A stretch of 18,457 nucleotides of DNA from JBGCEZ01 sp045106735 (GCA_045106735.1 JBGCEZ010000081.1:1-18457); one strand, 5' to 3'; positions 1-7,983 are shown, counted from the first letter of the stretch. Translations and numbers: made by a program. Notes: generated by a model not told the origin, from the letters alone.

Positions 1-425
1 ACGCGGTCGGCGACGGCATCGCCGATGGACGTTCGGGCGATCAGGGCGGCGGCGAGGACGAACGGAAGCAACATCAATCCTTCGGGCCACAGTCGACCGT
101 TTCCCGAAAGGGTGAAGCCCATCAGCGTGATCACGCCCACCCAGACGGTCAGGAAGATCAAGCCGGGGACGGTCGCCCGGGTGAAACCGGGGGCGGGAAT
201 GCGGATTTCGCTGCCGGCGGCGGTCGCGAACACGGTGGCCGATCGATCGTCATTGGCCGCGAACGCGCCGGCCGCCGGTTCTTCGGCGTGCCGCCGCGGG
301 CTGGCCGGGCCGAGCCGATCGCCACAGTTCAGGCACGTGTCGCGGCCATCGGCATCGGCATGAGCGTGGTCGTCGGCGTCCTCAATCGTGAGGCTGTGGC
401 AGGAATCGCATTGGCGAATGGACAC
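1..425 (-). CDS. Zinc-ribbon membrane protein, 5' part (runs off left edge)
   Basis: This reading frame is open from a GTG at 425-423 to the left edge, about 141 codons, so the C-terminus is missing. The product begins with a CxxC...CxxC zinc-ribbon pattern (CDSC near residues 6-9 and CLNC near residues 31-34, separated by an Asp/His-rich stretch). After a hydrophilic linker come two likely membrane helices, the first around PGLIFLTVWVGVITLMGF and the second around LMLLPFVLAAALIA. GTG is the only usual start after an in-frame stop about 40 bases upstream, and the ribosome site is weak. It is transcribed divergently from the gene at 556. Codon choice is GC3-rich as in its neighbours. Two helices behind an N-terminal zinc ribbon often precede a PH-like domain in planctomycete proteins, but that part lies outside the window. 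The function is unknown. Confidence 0.6.
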   Translation of the reverse strand, partial: MSIRQCDSCHSLTIEDADDHAHADADGRDTCLNCGDRLGPASPRRHAEEPAAGAFAANDDRSATVFATAAGSEIRIPAPGFTRATVPGLIFLTVWVGVITLMGFTLSGNGRLWPEGLMLLPFVLAAALIARTSIGDAVADR

Positions 426-555
426 GTGGGCGGGTTCCGTGGAGACGCGGATCGGGGAGGCGAATCACCATTGTGCCTTCGCCGGTCGGATCGGGCGCGC
501 GATCCGCTACAGTGTCGCGGTGACCCGTTCCAGTTGCGTCGGGAGTACGCCGCTC

Positions 556-1062
556 ATGCAGCGCATCGCCGTTCCGGCTTCGGCCCCTCTATCCGCGGAT
601 GACCCCGCGCTTCCGGCTGCGGATTCGACCGCGGATGTGGGTGCGCTTGCGTCCGGCGGCTGGGCGGTGCACGGGGCGAGGGAACGGCCACGGGTGGCGA
701 TTGCCGGGGCGATTGTGATTGGCGCTTTTGGTGCGGCGGCCGGCGGTTTCATGGAGCATCCCGGCTGGGGTGTGGTGGCCATCGTCGTTCTGCTGCTGGC
801 GTGCCGCGACTTCTTTCTTCCGGTGCACATTCGGATCGACCAAGATTGCGTCGAACGACGCACCGTCCTGGGAACCCGTCGCCTGGCCCGGACGTCCGTC
901 CGTCATCTGGAAACCCGGCCGGGATCCTGGCGCGTGTCGACCCGCGGGATGGCCGGCCGATTTGATCCGCGGGCGATCGTCGTCCCGATGCCGGCAGGCC
1001 ATGGCGAGCGGGCCACGGCCGCCCGCGTTATCGAATCCTTGAGCCCGGCGACCGCAGCATGA
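556..1062 (+). CDS. Small two-helix membrane protein, possibly PH-like
   Basis: The product is 168 residues. A disordered N-terminus of about 50 residues is followed by two membrane helices (around residues 49-67, IAGAIVIGAFGAAAGGF, and 73-91, VVAIVVLLLACRDFF). A short beta-rich tail follows (HIRIDQDCVERRTVLGTRRL...), which resembles the strand pattern after the helices of bacterial PH-like domains. That resemblance is only suggestive. The ATG at 556 has GGGAG at 541-545 about ten bases upstream; the frame is open further upstream but those codons look non-coding. The stop overlaps the next start as ATGA at 1059-1062, so translation is probably coupled. This appears to be the first gene of the eight-gene cluster. 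The protein would sit in the cytoplasmic membrane with its tail in the cytosol. I do not recognise a named family. Confidence 0.6.
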   Translation: MQRIAVPASAPLSADDPALPAADSTADVGALASGGWAVHGARERPRVAIAGAIVIGAFGAAAGGFMEHPGWGVVAIVVLLLACRDFFLPVHIRIDQDCVERRTVLGTRRLARTSVRHLETRPGSWRVSTRGMAGRFDPRAIVVPMPAGHGERATAARVIESLSPATAA

Positions 1063-1637
1063 GCGGGCCCGACGCGTCATCTCGCGAAGCGCAAGCCGCA
1101 GCCGCGTCGGCCGCGGCCGATCCCGGACCCCCGCGAGGATGGCGGAACGCGGTGCGGCACGCCTTTGCGATCAAGGACACCGGCCCGGCGGAACCCACGC
1201 CAGAGCAGGCAGACACGCTCGATCGCCTCGGCCGCTTGCTCGAACGCCGCGGGTTGACCACGCCGGGCTTGATCGCCCTGGAAATGGCCCGCCCGCTCAA
1301 CGGGGTGGCGAGTGCCGCGATGCAAGTGCTTCAGCCGACCCTCGACGCCGCGTTGCCGCGGCACCTCTCTGATCGCGCTCGCGGCATGTCGCAATTCTTG
1401 GAACACCGCGGCAGCATCGACACCATGGTCGACGTCCTCGCCAAGGCTGAGGCGCGCGGTGAACGTGGCGGGCCGGATGACGCTGCGAACGCCGCCAACG
1501 CCGCCGACTCCGCCACACAACCCGCCGAATCCCACCAAACCAGCGAACCTGGCCCGCCCTCCGATCCCACGCGGCCCGCTGCGTCGGCCGACTCCAATGA
1601 AGACCTTTCGGATCCGCCCCGCGGAAACGCCCCATGA
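1059..1637 (+). CDS. Short helical cluster protein of unknown function
   Basis: The product is 192 residues. The ends are low-complexity: Ala/Ser-rich at the N-terminus and Pro/Ala/Asn/Ser-rich in the last 60 residues. The centre (about residues 50-130) is the only conserved-looking part. It carries the pattern LGRLLERRGLTTPGLIALEM (59-78) followed by ARPLNGVASAAMQVLQPTLD, predicted as two amphipathic or weakly hydrophobic helices. From memory, a similar 'rGL..P.i..LE...Pl' segment occurs in short proteins beside MutL-like/DUF6754 genes in other phyla; this needs a search. ATGA overlaps at both ends (1059-1062 and 1634-1637) place it firmly in the operon. It has no signal peptide. A membrane-peripheral role next to the ATPase is inferred. 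Confidence 0.65.
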   Translation: MSGPDASSREAQAAAASAAADPGPPRGWRNAVRHAFAIKDTGPAEPTPEQADTLDRLGRLLERRGLTTPGLIALEMARPLNGVASAAMQVLQPTLDAALPRHLSDRARGMSQFLEHRGSIDTMVDVLAKAEARGERGGPDDAANAANAADSATQPAESHQTSEPGPPSDPTRPAASADSNEDLSDPPRGNAP

Positions 1638-3475
1638 CCGACATTGACCCGAGCCGGATCAACGTGATCCTCGCCACCGATTGCGGATCGACCACCACCA
1701 AGGCGATTCTCATTCAGCGCGTGGATGGCGTGTACCGCCAGACGCATCGCGGGGAAGCTCCCACCACCGTGGAAGAGCCGTTCGCCGACGTCACCATCGG
1801 CGTCAGCAATGCGGTGACCGAAGTCGGGGAACTGTCCGGGCGAAAGCTGGTCGACGATGACGGCCGGATCATCACGCCGGCCACCGATGGCCCGGACGGG
1901 CCGCGTGGCTGCGACATCTACATCTCGACGTCCAGCGCCGGCGGTGGCCTGCAGATGATGGTCGCCGGGGTGGTGCGGGAAATGACTGCGGCGAGCGCCA
2001 AGCGGGCCGCACTCGGCGCCGGGGCGATCGTGATGGACACCATCGCGGCCAACGACCGGCGTCGCCCGCACGAGCAGATTCAGCGGATCCGAGAGCTGCG
2101 TCCCGACATGATCTTGCTTTCCGGTGGCACCGACGGCGGCGACACCCGCAAGGTCACCGAGATCGCCGAGCGCATCGGGCCCGCTCGTCCCCAGCCGCGG
2201 TTCGGCGGGGCATACCGGATGCCGGTCATCTTCGCCGGCAACACCGAAGCCGCGCCGATGATCCAGGAGACCTTCAAGGGTGAACCGATCGACTTGCAAG
2301 TCGTCGAGAACCTGCGGCCGGTCCTGGAACAAGAGAACCTCGCCCCGGCCCGCGACGCGATCCACGACATGTTCTTGGAACACGTCATGGCCCACGCTCC
2401 CGGGTACCAGAAGCTCATGGACTGGACGGACGCGCCGATCATGCCCACGCCGGGCGCCGTCGGCAACATTCTTCAAACGATCGCCGAGCGCCAGGGCCTG
2501 AACGCCGTGGGCGTGGACATCGGCGGGGCGACCACCGACGTCTTCAGCGTCTTTGATGGCACGTTCAACCGGACCGTGTCGGCGAACCTCGGGATGAGCT
2601 ATTCCATCTCGAACGTGTGCGCGGAAGCGACCATGGCCAGTGTGCTCCGCTGGGTGCACTTTGACATGGACGAGCGCGAGCTTCGCAATCGCGTGAAGAA
2701 CAAGATGATCCGGCCGACGACGATCCCGCAGTCGATCGAAGCGCTGGTCTTCGAGCAGGCCGTCGCGCGGGAAGCGCTGCGTCTGGCCTACGAACAGCAC
2801 AAGGCGTTCGCGACCACGCTCAAGGGCGTGCAGCAGCAACGCACCGTCGGCGACACGTTCAGCCAGCAAACGGGCGGGCAGACGATTGTCGACAACATGA
2901 AGCTCGACTTGCTCGTCGCCTCCGGCGGCGTGCTGAGCCACGCCCCGCGGATGGAACAGACGGCGATGATGCTCGTCGACGCGTTCCAGCCGGAAGGCGT
3001 CACGGCTCTGGCCAAGGACTCGATCTTCATGATGCCGCACCTTGGCGTGCTGGCCCAGGTCCACCCGCAGGCCTCGCTTGAAGTCTTTGAGCGCGACTGC
3101 CTGGTCTACTTGGGTACCTGCGTTGCGGCTCGCGGCGAAGGCAAGCTCGGCAAGCCGTGCTTCACGTGGGAGCTCCGCGGCGACGGCGTGTCGGCCAGTG
3201 GGTCCATGGCCGTCGGCGACCTGCAACGAGCGGCGCTGCCCGCCGGCGCGAAGGCCACCGTGGTGATCGAACCGGCCCGCGGATTCGACCTCGGGGCTGG
3301 CCCCGGGAAGCGGCTCGAACGTGAAGTACGCGGCGGCCACGTCGGCGTGATCTTTGACGCCCGCGGCCGTCCGCTGATGGTGCCGGAGGATCGGGCCGAC
3401 GGTCGGGCGTGCGTGGCCCAATGGGCCAAGTCGATGGGGCAGTTCGAGGACGCCGCACCCGCGGCGGCCGGCTGA
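1634..3475 (+). CDS. MutL-like ASKHA-fold ATPase
   Basis: The product is 613 residues and belongs to the family annotated as glutamate mutase MutL/GlmL, an ATPase of the actin/Hsp70/sugar-kinase superfamily. Visible motifs are phosphate-1 DCGSTTTK (16-23), a Gly-rich loop SGGTDGGD (163-170), phosphate-2 DIGGATTDV (295-303) and adenosine motif SGGVLSHA (430-437). A further C-terminal domain of about 120 residues contains EPARGFDLGAGPGKRLE and GGHVGVIFDARGRPL. As I recall, GlmL proteins tied to glutamate mutase are nearer 460 residues, so this one is extended. No glutamate mutase S or E subunit and no B12-binding motif (DxHxxG) is encoded in the window, so mutase reactivation is unlikely. The start overlaps the upstream stop as ATGA. 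The gene for the carrier-like protein follows after ten bases. The protein is cytosolic. ATP binding is well supported; the client is unknown. Confidence 0.88.
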   Translation: MTDIDPSRINVILATDCGSTTTKAILIQRVDGVYRQTHRGEAPTTVEEPFADVTIGVSNAVTEVGELSGRKLVDDDGRIITPATDGPDGPRGCDIYISTSSAGGGLQMMVAGVVREMTAASAKRAALGAGAIVMDTIAANDRRRPHEQIQRIRELRPDMILLSGGTDGGDTRKVTEIAERIGPARPQPRFGGAYRMPVIFAGNTEAAPMIQETFKGEPIDLQVVENLRPVLEQENLAPARDAIHDMFLEHVMAHAPGYQKLMDWTDAPIMPTPGAVGNILQTIAERQGLNAVGVDIGGATTDVFSVFDGTFNRTVSANLGMSYSISNVCAEATMASVLRWVHFDMDERELRNRVKNKMIRPTTIPQSIEALVFEQAVAREALRLAYEQHKAFATTLKGVQQQRTVGDTFSQQTGGQTIVDNMKLDLLVASGGVLSHAPRMEQTAMMLVDAFQPEGVTALAKDSIFMMPHLGVLAQVHPQASLEVFERDCLVYLGTCVAARGEGKLGKPCFTWELRGDGVSASGSMAVGDLQRAALPAGAKATVVIEPARGFDLGAGPGKRLEREVRGGHVGVIFDARGRPLMVPEDRADGRACVAQWAKSMGQFEDAAPAAAG

Positions 3476-3485
3476 GGAGAGCGAG

Positions 3486-4613
3486 ATGGCCCAGGCATAT
3501 ACCCCCGGACTCAAGGTCAGCCCCGCCGTGACGCATCGCGTCCGCCGCGTGCTGCCCATCAGTGGCGACGTGCTCGTGGCCGAAGGCGACCGCGTGGTCG
3601 CCGATCAGGTCGTGGCCCGCACCTTCATGCCCGGCTCGATCACACCGGTCAACATGGCGAACCAGCTCTCGGTGCCGCCCGGCGACGTGAAAGAGCTCAT
3701 GCTCAAGGGCGAGGGCGAGGCGGTTGCCGTCGGTGATCCGCTGGCCCGCACCAAGGGCATGTTCGGCCTGATGAAGACGACGGTGACGAGCAAGCACGAG
3801 GGGACGATCGAAACCCTCAGCGACGTCACTGGGCAGTTGATCATTCGCGGCGAACCCATGCCGGTGGAAGTCCGGGCCTACATGGACGGCCGGGTGGTCG
3901 AAGTCATCCCGGGCGAGGGCGTCGTGGTCGAGAACGACGTGGCGTTCATCCAGGGGATTTTCGGCGTCGGCGGCGAAGGACACGGCCGTTTGGCCATGGT
4001 CGCGGCCGATCCCGGGCAGGAACTCAAGGCCGACATGATTACGTCCGAGCACGCCGGGTGCATCGTGGTCGGGGGGGGGCGCGTCTGGCACGAGGCCGTC
4101 CGCAAGGCAATCGAAGTTGGCTGCGCGGCCGTGGTCGCCGGCGGCATTGATGACCAGGATCTCCGCGAGATCCTGGGCTATGACCTTGGCGTGGCGATCA
4201 CTGGCTCGGAGAAGATCGGCACCACGCTCATCATCACCGAAGGCTTCGGGGACATCTCGATGGCCGACCGGACCTGGCGCATGCTCGCGGCCCGGGAGGG
4301 CTCGATCGCGTCGGTCAACGGGGCGACGCAGATCCGGGCCGGCGTCATGCGGCCGGAACTGATCGTTCCCCGCACCGGCCAGGAGATCGACGCGGGCGGG
4401 GACAAGAAGTATGCCGCGGGCGAATTGGTGATGGGCCGGCCGGTCCGCATCATTCGCGATCCGTACTTTGGCTTGCTCGGCGAGGTCGCCGGACTGCCGA
4501 CGGATCCCTTCGTGCTCGGTTCGGGCTCGAAGGCACGCGTGCTTGAGGTGGCGCTGGCATCGGGTGAACGGGTGACCGTTCCGCGGGCGAACGTCGAACT
4601 GATCGAAGAATGA
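3486..4613 (+). CDS. Carrier-like (barrel-sandwich) cluster protein with beta-rich C-terminus
   Basis: The product is 375 residues with no signal peptide or membrane helix. Residues 20-160 contain repeated short beta motifs typical of lipoyl/biotinyl-type barrel-sandwich folds: SGDVLVAEGDRVVADQVV (26-43), KGEGEAVAVGDPLAR (74-88), HEGTIETLSDVTGQLIIRGE (104-123) and DGRVVEVIPGEGVVVENDV (134-152). No lipoyl or biotinyl lysine motif is obvious. The middle (about 185-270) looks like an alpha/beta domain with Gly-rich turns (GCIVVGGGRVWHEAV, AAVVAGGIDDQDLREILGYD). The C-terminus (about 310-375) ends in a small-barrel, KOW-like pattern (GRPVRIIRDPYFGLLGEV ... GERVTVPRANVELI). A strong ribosome site (GAGGAGAG) precedes the ATG, and the gap from the ATPase stop is ten bases. 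The two proteins are likely to act together. The family name is unknown to me, and the domain reading comes from pattern only. Confidence 0.85.
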   Translation: MAQAYTPGLKVSPAVTHRVRRVLPISGDVLVAEGDRVVADQVVARTFMPGSITPVNMANQLSVPPGDVKELMLKGEGEAVAVGDPLARTKGMFGLMKTTVTSKHEGTIETLSDVTGQLIIRGEPMPVEVRAYMDGRVVEVIPGEGVVVENDVAFIQGIFGVGGEGHGRLAMVAADPGQELKADMITSEHAGCIVVGGGRVWHEAVRKAIEVGCAAVVAGGIDDQDLREILGYDLGVAITGSEKIGTTLIITEGFGDISMADRTWRMLAAREGSIASVNGATQIRAGVMRPELIVPRTGQEIDAGGDKKYAAGELVMGRPVRIIRDPYFGLLGEVAGLPTDPFVLGSGSKARVLEVALASGERVTVPRANVELIEE

Positions 4614-4675
4614 CGCCCCTTGGCGTTTCGATGGATGCGGTGGCGGGATGGCCCGTCGCCCACGGAGGCTGGACG

Positions 4676-6325
4676 ATGCAGACTGAGCATGAGCCGGGGC
4701 CGACATGTGCGGTATCCGATTCGCCGCCCGACGGACGCCCCGGAGCCGCCGCTGAACGCGGCCGATCGGCCCGGTGGCCGGCCGCGTGGAAGTGGGTCGC
4801 TGCCGCCCTCGGCATGACCGCCATCGCGCTCGGCCTCGCCGCGCCGGCAACCGGCCAGGACGCCGCGGACGCCGCCGCCGCAGCCACACCAGTGGTGAAC
4901 CCGCCATCGAACGTGACGGCCATCGACCGACCGCTCGACGGCGGAAACGCCATCATCGTCCGGTGGAGTGCGGCGGCCGGCGACGGCACCGATGTGCTGT
5001 CCTACCGCGTCGAACGCACGCTCAATCCCGATGAGATCGCTGCAGCCGACGCGCGACGCATCCGCGACGCGATGGATGCGGCCCGCACCGCGGTCATCGC
5101 CAGCGTGGTGGAAGGCGACGCCGCCCCGGGGATCGCCTCCCTGTCGGACGAAGCTCGCGCCGCCCTGCGAACGGCCCGGGCCGACGCGGCCGAGGCAGCA
5201 CGGGCCGCGACCCAGGCAGCGATCGACGCCGAACGGACCCCCGAGCGATGGACGTTCGTTGGGGTGGTCTTGGCCGACGAACGTGCCGCGGACGGCGAAC
5301 CCTACGAACTCGTCATCGACTCGCTCGCCCGTTTGCTCGAGCCGGTCGAAGCCGACGCCGACGCGAACGCGAGCTCTGACGCCGAGTCCGCCGCCGCCGA
5401 GTCCGCCGTCGCGGCCGCACCGCTCCCCGCGACCTACCGCGTGCGAGTCGCCGCCGTCGACGCCGACGCCAACCGGAGTGTGGCCGTGGCCACGGCCGAG
5501 CCGGTCGGCCCCCGCGAGCAATACTTCGATGGGAGCCGCGGCTGGCTGCTGTTCTTCCTGATCCTCTTCGGCGGGGCCGTCGTCGTCTTCATCCAGCTCG
5601 CCCGATCGGGCCGCGAGATGAAGGTGCGCAAGATCGCCGGCCTGGAAGCGGTCGACGAGGCCGTCGGCCGGGCAACCGAGATGGGCCGCAGCGTGCTCTT
5701 CGTGCCCGGCATCCAGGACATGAACGAGATCCAGACCATCGCCGGCATCACCGTGCTGGCCCGGGTGGCCAAGACGGCGGCCGAGTACGACGCCCGCGTC
5801 GAGGTGCCGACCGCCCGTTCACTGGTGATGACCAGCGCCCGCGAGACGGTGCAGGCGGCCTACCTCACCGCCGGCCGGCCGGACGCGTACGACGAAGACC
5901 TCATCTACTACGTCACCAACGAGCAGTTCGGCTACGTCGCGTACCTCTCGGGCATGATGGTCCGCGAGAAGCCGGCGGCGTGCATCTACATGGGTGCGTT
6001 CTACGCCGAGAGCTTGATCCTGGCCGAGACCGGCAACTCGATCGGTGCGATCCAGGTCGCGGGCACGGCCCAGCCAGCCCAGTTGCCGTTCTTCGTGGCC
6101 GCCTGCGACTACACGCTGATCGGCGAAGAGTTTTACGCCGCCTCGGCCTACTTGTCGGGGTCGCCGGCCGAGCTGGGGTCCCTCAAGGGACAGGACGCCG
6201 GCAAGGTCATCGTCGGCATCTTGATCGTCAGCGGCGTGTTGCTCATGACCCTCGGGGCCGTCACCGGCGGCCCGGAATCGGTGTTCACCGGATTGGCCGA
6301 AGGCCTGCGGGAGATTCTCAAATGA
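4676..6325 (+). CDS. DUF6754-type membrane protein with FN3-like extracytoplasmic region
   Basis: The product is 549 residues from this start. A signal sequence (about 36-60, WPAAWKWVAAALGMTAIALG then an Ala-rich cleavage region) leads to a fibronectin-III-like region (75-115 and 190-278). A membrane helix lies at 289-308 (WLLFFLILFGGAVVVFIQLA). The conserved core (312-505) includes AGLEAVDEAVGRATEMGR, PGIQDMNEIQTIAGI, MVREKPAACIYMGAFYAES, ETGNSIGAIQVAGT and CDYTLIGEEFYAASAYLSG, followed by a last helix at about 510-530. I recognise the core as DUF6754; its biochemical role is unknown. I chose ATG 4676 because GGAGG at 4664-4668 is well spaced; ATG 4610 overlaps the upstream stop as ATGA and is an alternative adding 22 residues. 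About 75 Ala/Arg/Asp-rich helical residues interrupt the FN3-like part. Confidence 0.85.
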   Translation: MQTEHEPGPTCAVSDSPPDGRPGAAAERGRSARWPAAWKWVAAALGMTAIALGLAAPATGQDAADAAAAATPVVNPPSNVTAIDRPLDGGNAIIVRWSAAAGDGTDVLSYRVERTLNPDEIAAADARRIRDAMDAARTAVIASVVEGDAAPGIASLSDEARAALRTARADAAEAARAATQAAIDAERTPERWTFVGVVLADERAADGEPYELVIDSLARLLEPVEADADANASSDAESAAAESAVAAAPLPATYRVRVAAVDADANRSVAVATAEPVGPREQYFDGSRGWLLFFLILFGGAVVVFIQLARSGREMKVRKIAGLEAVDEAVGRATEMGRSVLFVPGIQDMNEIQTIAGITVLARVAKTAAEYDARVEVPTARSLVMTSARETVQAAYLTAGRPDAYDEDLIYYVTNEQFGYVAYLSGMMVREKPAACIYMGAFYAESLILAETGNSIGAIQVAGTAQPAQLPFFVAACDYTLIGEEFYAASAYLSGSPAELGSLKGQDAGKVIVGILIVSGVLLMTLGAVTGGPESVFTGLAEGLREILK

Positions 6326-6371
6326 CCGATGTCCGCACGCACCGTCCAGCCCCGGGTGAAGGGAGCCAGGC

Positions 6372-7070
6372 ATGAAACGCACCGTTCCGCTGCTGATCGC
6401 CATGCTCAGCGGCTACATCATGATCATCGCGTTCTTCATCCCCGCCACGCAGAGCTGGGGAGAACTGGTCACCGACTGGTTCAACATCCTCGCCGCGGTC
6501 GCCTTCATTCTTGGCGGCGGCAACCTGGTGATGAACAACCTCCAGAAGATCAGCGACCGGTCGGCGGGCTGGGCCTACGCCGCCATCGCCCTGATCGCGT
6601 TCTTCATCACGCTCGCCGCGGGCTTGCTGAAGATCGAGGTGCCGCCGGCCGCCAACTCGCCGGCTTCGGCCTGGAGCGGTGAAGTCTCCAGCGAAGGCGG
6701 CCTGTTCTGGTGGCTCTACGAGTTTGCGTTCAAGCCGCTGACCGCGACGATGTTCGCGATGCTCGCGTTCTACGTGGCGTCGGCCGCCTTCCGGGCGTTC
6801 CGGGCCAAGAACACCGAAGCGATCCTGCTTCTGGGAACCGCGTTCATCATCCTGCTCGGCCGGACGTTTGCCGGTGCGGCCTTGACCGGATGGCTGCCCG
6901 ACTCGCTGGCCTTCCTGAAGTTCGAGAACATCACCGTGTTCATCATGCAGGCGTTCAACACCGCCGGCAGCCGCGCGATCATGATCGGCATCGCCCTCGG
7001 GACGGCATCGGTCGCGCTGAAGATCCTGCTCGGTGTGGACCGGTCGTACATCGGCGGGGGGGACGATTGA
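6372..7070 (+). CDS. Six-helix membrane protein of the MutL-like/DUF6754 cluster
   Basis: The product is 232 residues and almost entirely membrane-embedded. Likely helices are at about 5-24, 37-57, 70-92, 120-143, 152-176 and 190-215. One extracytoplasmic or cytosolic loop (about 93-118, IEVPPAANSPASAWSGEV...) is the only long polar stretch. The C-terminus ends in LLGVDRSYIGG, a tail I associate with homologous proteins in similar clusters, though this is from memory. GGGAG at 6361-6365 sits six bases before the ATG, and the gap from the DUF6754-type gene is 46 bases. No transporter signature, catalytic motif or cofactor site is visible. A structural or channel-like role in the membrane complex is inferred. 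Confidence 0.82.
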   Translation: MKRTVPLLIAMLSGYIMIIAFFIPATQSWGELVTDWFNILAAVAFILGGGNLVMNNLQKISDRSAGWAYAAIALIAFFITLAAGLLKIEVPPAANSPASAWSGEVSSEGGLFWWLYEFAFKPLTATMFAMLAFYVASAAFRAFRAKNTEAILLLGTAFIILLGRTFAGAALTGWLPDSLAFLKFENITVFIMQAFNTAGSRAIMIGIALGTASVALKILLGVDRSYIGGGDD

Positions 7071-7071
7071 C

Positions 7072-7983
7072 ATGATTGCCAAACTGCTCGACATCGATCG
7101 ACGTTGGATCTTTCTGCTCATGTTGCTGGCCGTGGCGATTCCGATCCTCACGCAGGCGACGTTCCCCGAAGTGCCGACCGGCCTGGCCAAGACGACCTTC
7201 GACAAGATCGAAGCCTTGGACGCTGGCGACCGCGTGTACATGGCCTTTGACTTTGACCCGGCCAGTGAGGGTGAACTTGGCCCCATGGCCACTTCGTTCA
7301 CCCGGCACGTCTGCGAGCTGGCTCGCCAGCGGAAGCAGGCCGGTGAGCCGCCGATCCGCATGTACTTCGCCACGCTCTGGCCGGCCGGGACGCCGCTCAT
7401 CCAGAAGACGATCGACGAAGTCATCAAGGCCGACTTCCCCGAGCTCCAGGAGCACGAGGACTGGGTCAACCTTGGCTTCAAGGCCGGCGAGGACGGCGTC
7501 ATCAAGGTGGTGGCCACGGACCTCCGGCAGATGTACCTCTCCGATACGAACGGAGTCCCGCTCTCCGAGATCGAAATGATGAAGGGCGTGGGTTCGATCC
7601 GCGATTTTGACCTCATCATCAACGTCTCGGCCGGATTCCCGGGCACGAAGGAGTGGGTGCTCTACGCGGTCACGCCGTTCGCCGAGGACGTCGAAATCGT
7701 CGCGGGGTGCACCGGAGTGCAGGCACCGCTGCTGTATCCGTACATCCCCCAACAGTTGCCGGGCCTGCTCGGAGCGATCAAGGGAGCGGCCGAGTACGAG
7801 GCACTCGTGCTCGAGGCCTACGGCAACCGCAATGAAGATGGCACCCTCGACGAACCCGGAAAATACACCCAAGGAAGTCGCCGCATGGGGCCGCAGCTTG
7901 TGGCCCACGTCTTGATGGTGATGCTCATCGTCGCGGGCAACGTTCTGTACTTCATGGCCCGTCGCCGGGGGATAGCCTCATGA
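7072..7983 (+). CDS. Membrane-anchored extracytoplasmic alpha/beta protein of the cluster
   Basis: The product is 303 residues. An N-terminal helix (about 12-29, WIFLLMLLAVAIPILTQA) acts as signal anchor, and a C-terminal helix (about 275-296, VAHVLMVMLIVAGNVLYFMA) ends in the positive cluster RRRG. The domain between them looks alpha/beta, with DRVYMAFDFDPASEGELGPM (53-72), IRMYFATLWPAGTPLIQKT, EDWVNLGFKAGEDGVIKVV, FDLIINVSAGFPGTKEWVLY and CTGVQAPLLYPYIPQQLPGL. No catalytic triad or metal site is obvious. The ATG at 7072 follows a G-rich ribosome site and lies one base after the upstream stop. The stop overlaps the next start (ATGA, 7980-7983). Both ends lie in the membrane, so the globular domain probably faces the periplasm. 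It may present a binding surface for the DUF6754-type protein; that is inference. Confidence 0.85.
   Translation: MIAKLLDIDRRWIFLLMLLAVAIPILTQATFPEVPTGLAKTTFDKIEALDAGDRVYMAFDFDPASEGELGPMATSFTRHVCELARQRKQAGEPPIRMYFATLWPAGTPLIQKTIDEVIKADFPELQEHEDWVNLGFKAGEDGVIKVVATDLRQMYLSDTNGVPLSEIEMMKGVGSIRDFDLIINVSAGFPGTKEWVLYAVTPFAEDVEIVAGCTGVQAPLLYPYIPQQLPGLLGAIKGAAEYEALVLEAYGNRNEDGTLDEPGKYTQGSRRMGPQLVAHVLMVMLIVAGNVLYFMARRRGIAS

Noticed and set aside
25..363. Plus-strand open frame at the left edge (112 codons)
   Set aside because: It is antisense to the zinc-ribbon gene, whose paired CxxC motifs and membrane helices are far more protein-like.
508..513. TACAGT as a -10 element for the cluster
   Set aside because: It matches four of six consensus bases, but the -35 position (485-490) matches only two, so the call is too weak to list.
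1634..3475. Evidence for a glutamate or other B12-dependent mutase pathway
   Set aside because: Only the MutL-like ATPase points that way. No catalytic subunit and no DxHxxG B12-binding motif is encoded in the window.
1331..3559. Long minus-strand open frame (742 codons) opposite the MutL-like ATPase
   Set aside because: It mirrors a strongly supported plus-strand gene. Open antisense frames are expected in GC-rich DNA, and the translation has no family motif and an Arg/His/Gly-rich composition.
3162..4907. Minus-strand open frame (581 codons) spanning parts of three cluster genes
   Set aside because: It crosses the boundaries of well-supported genes and has the same shadow composition.
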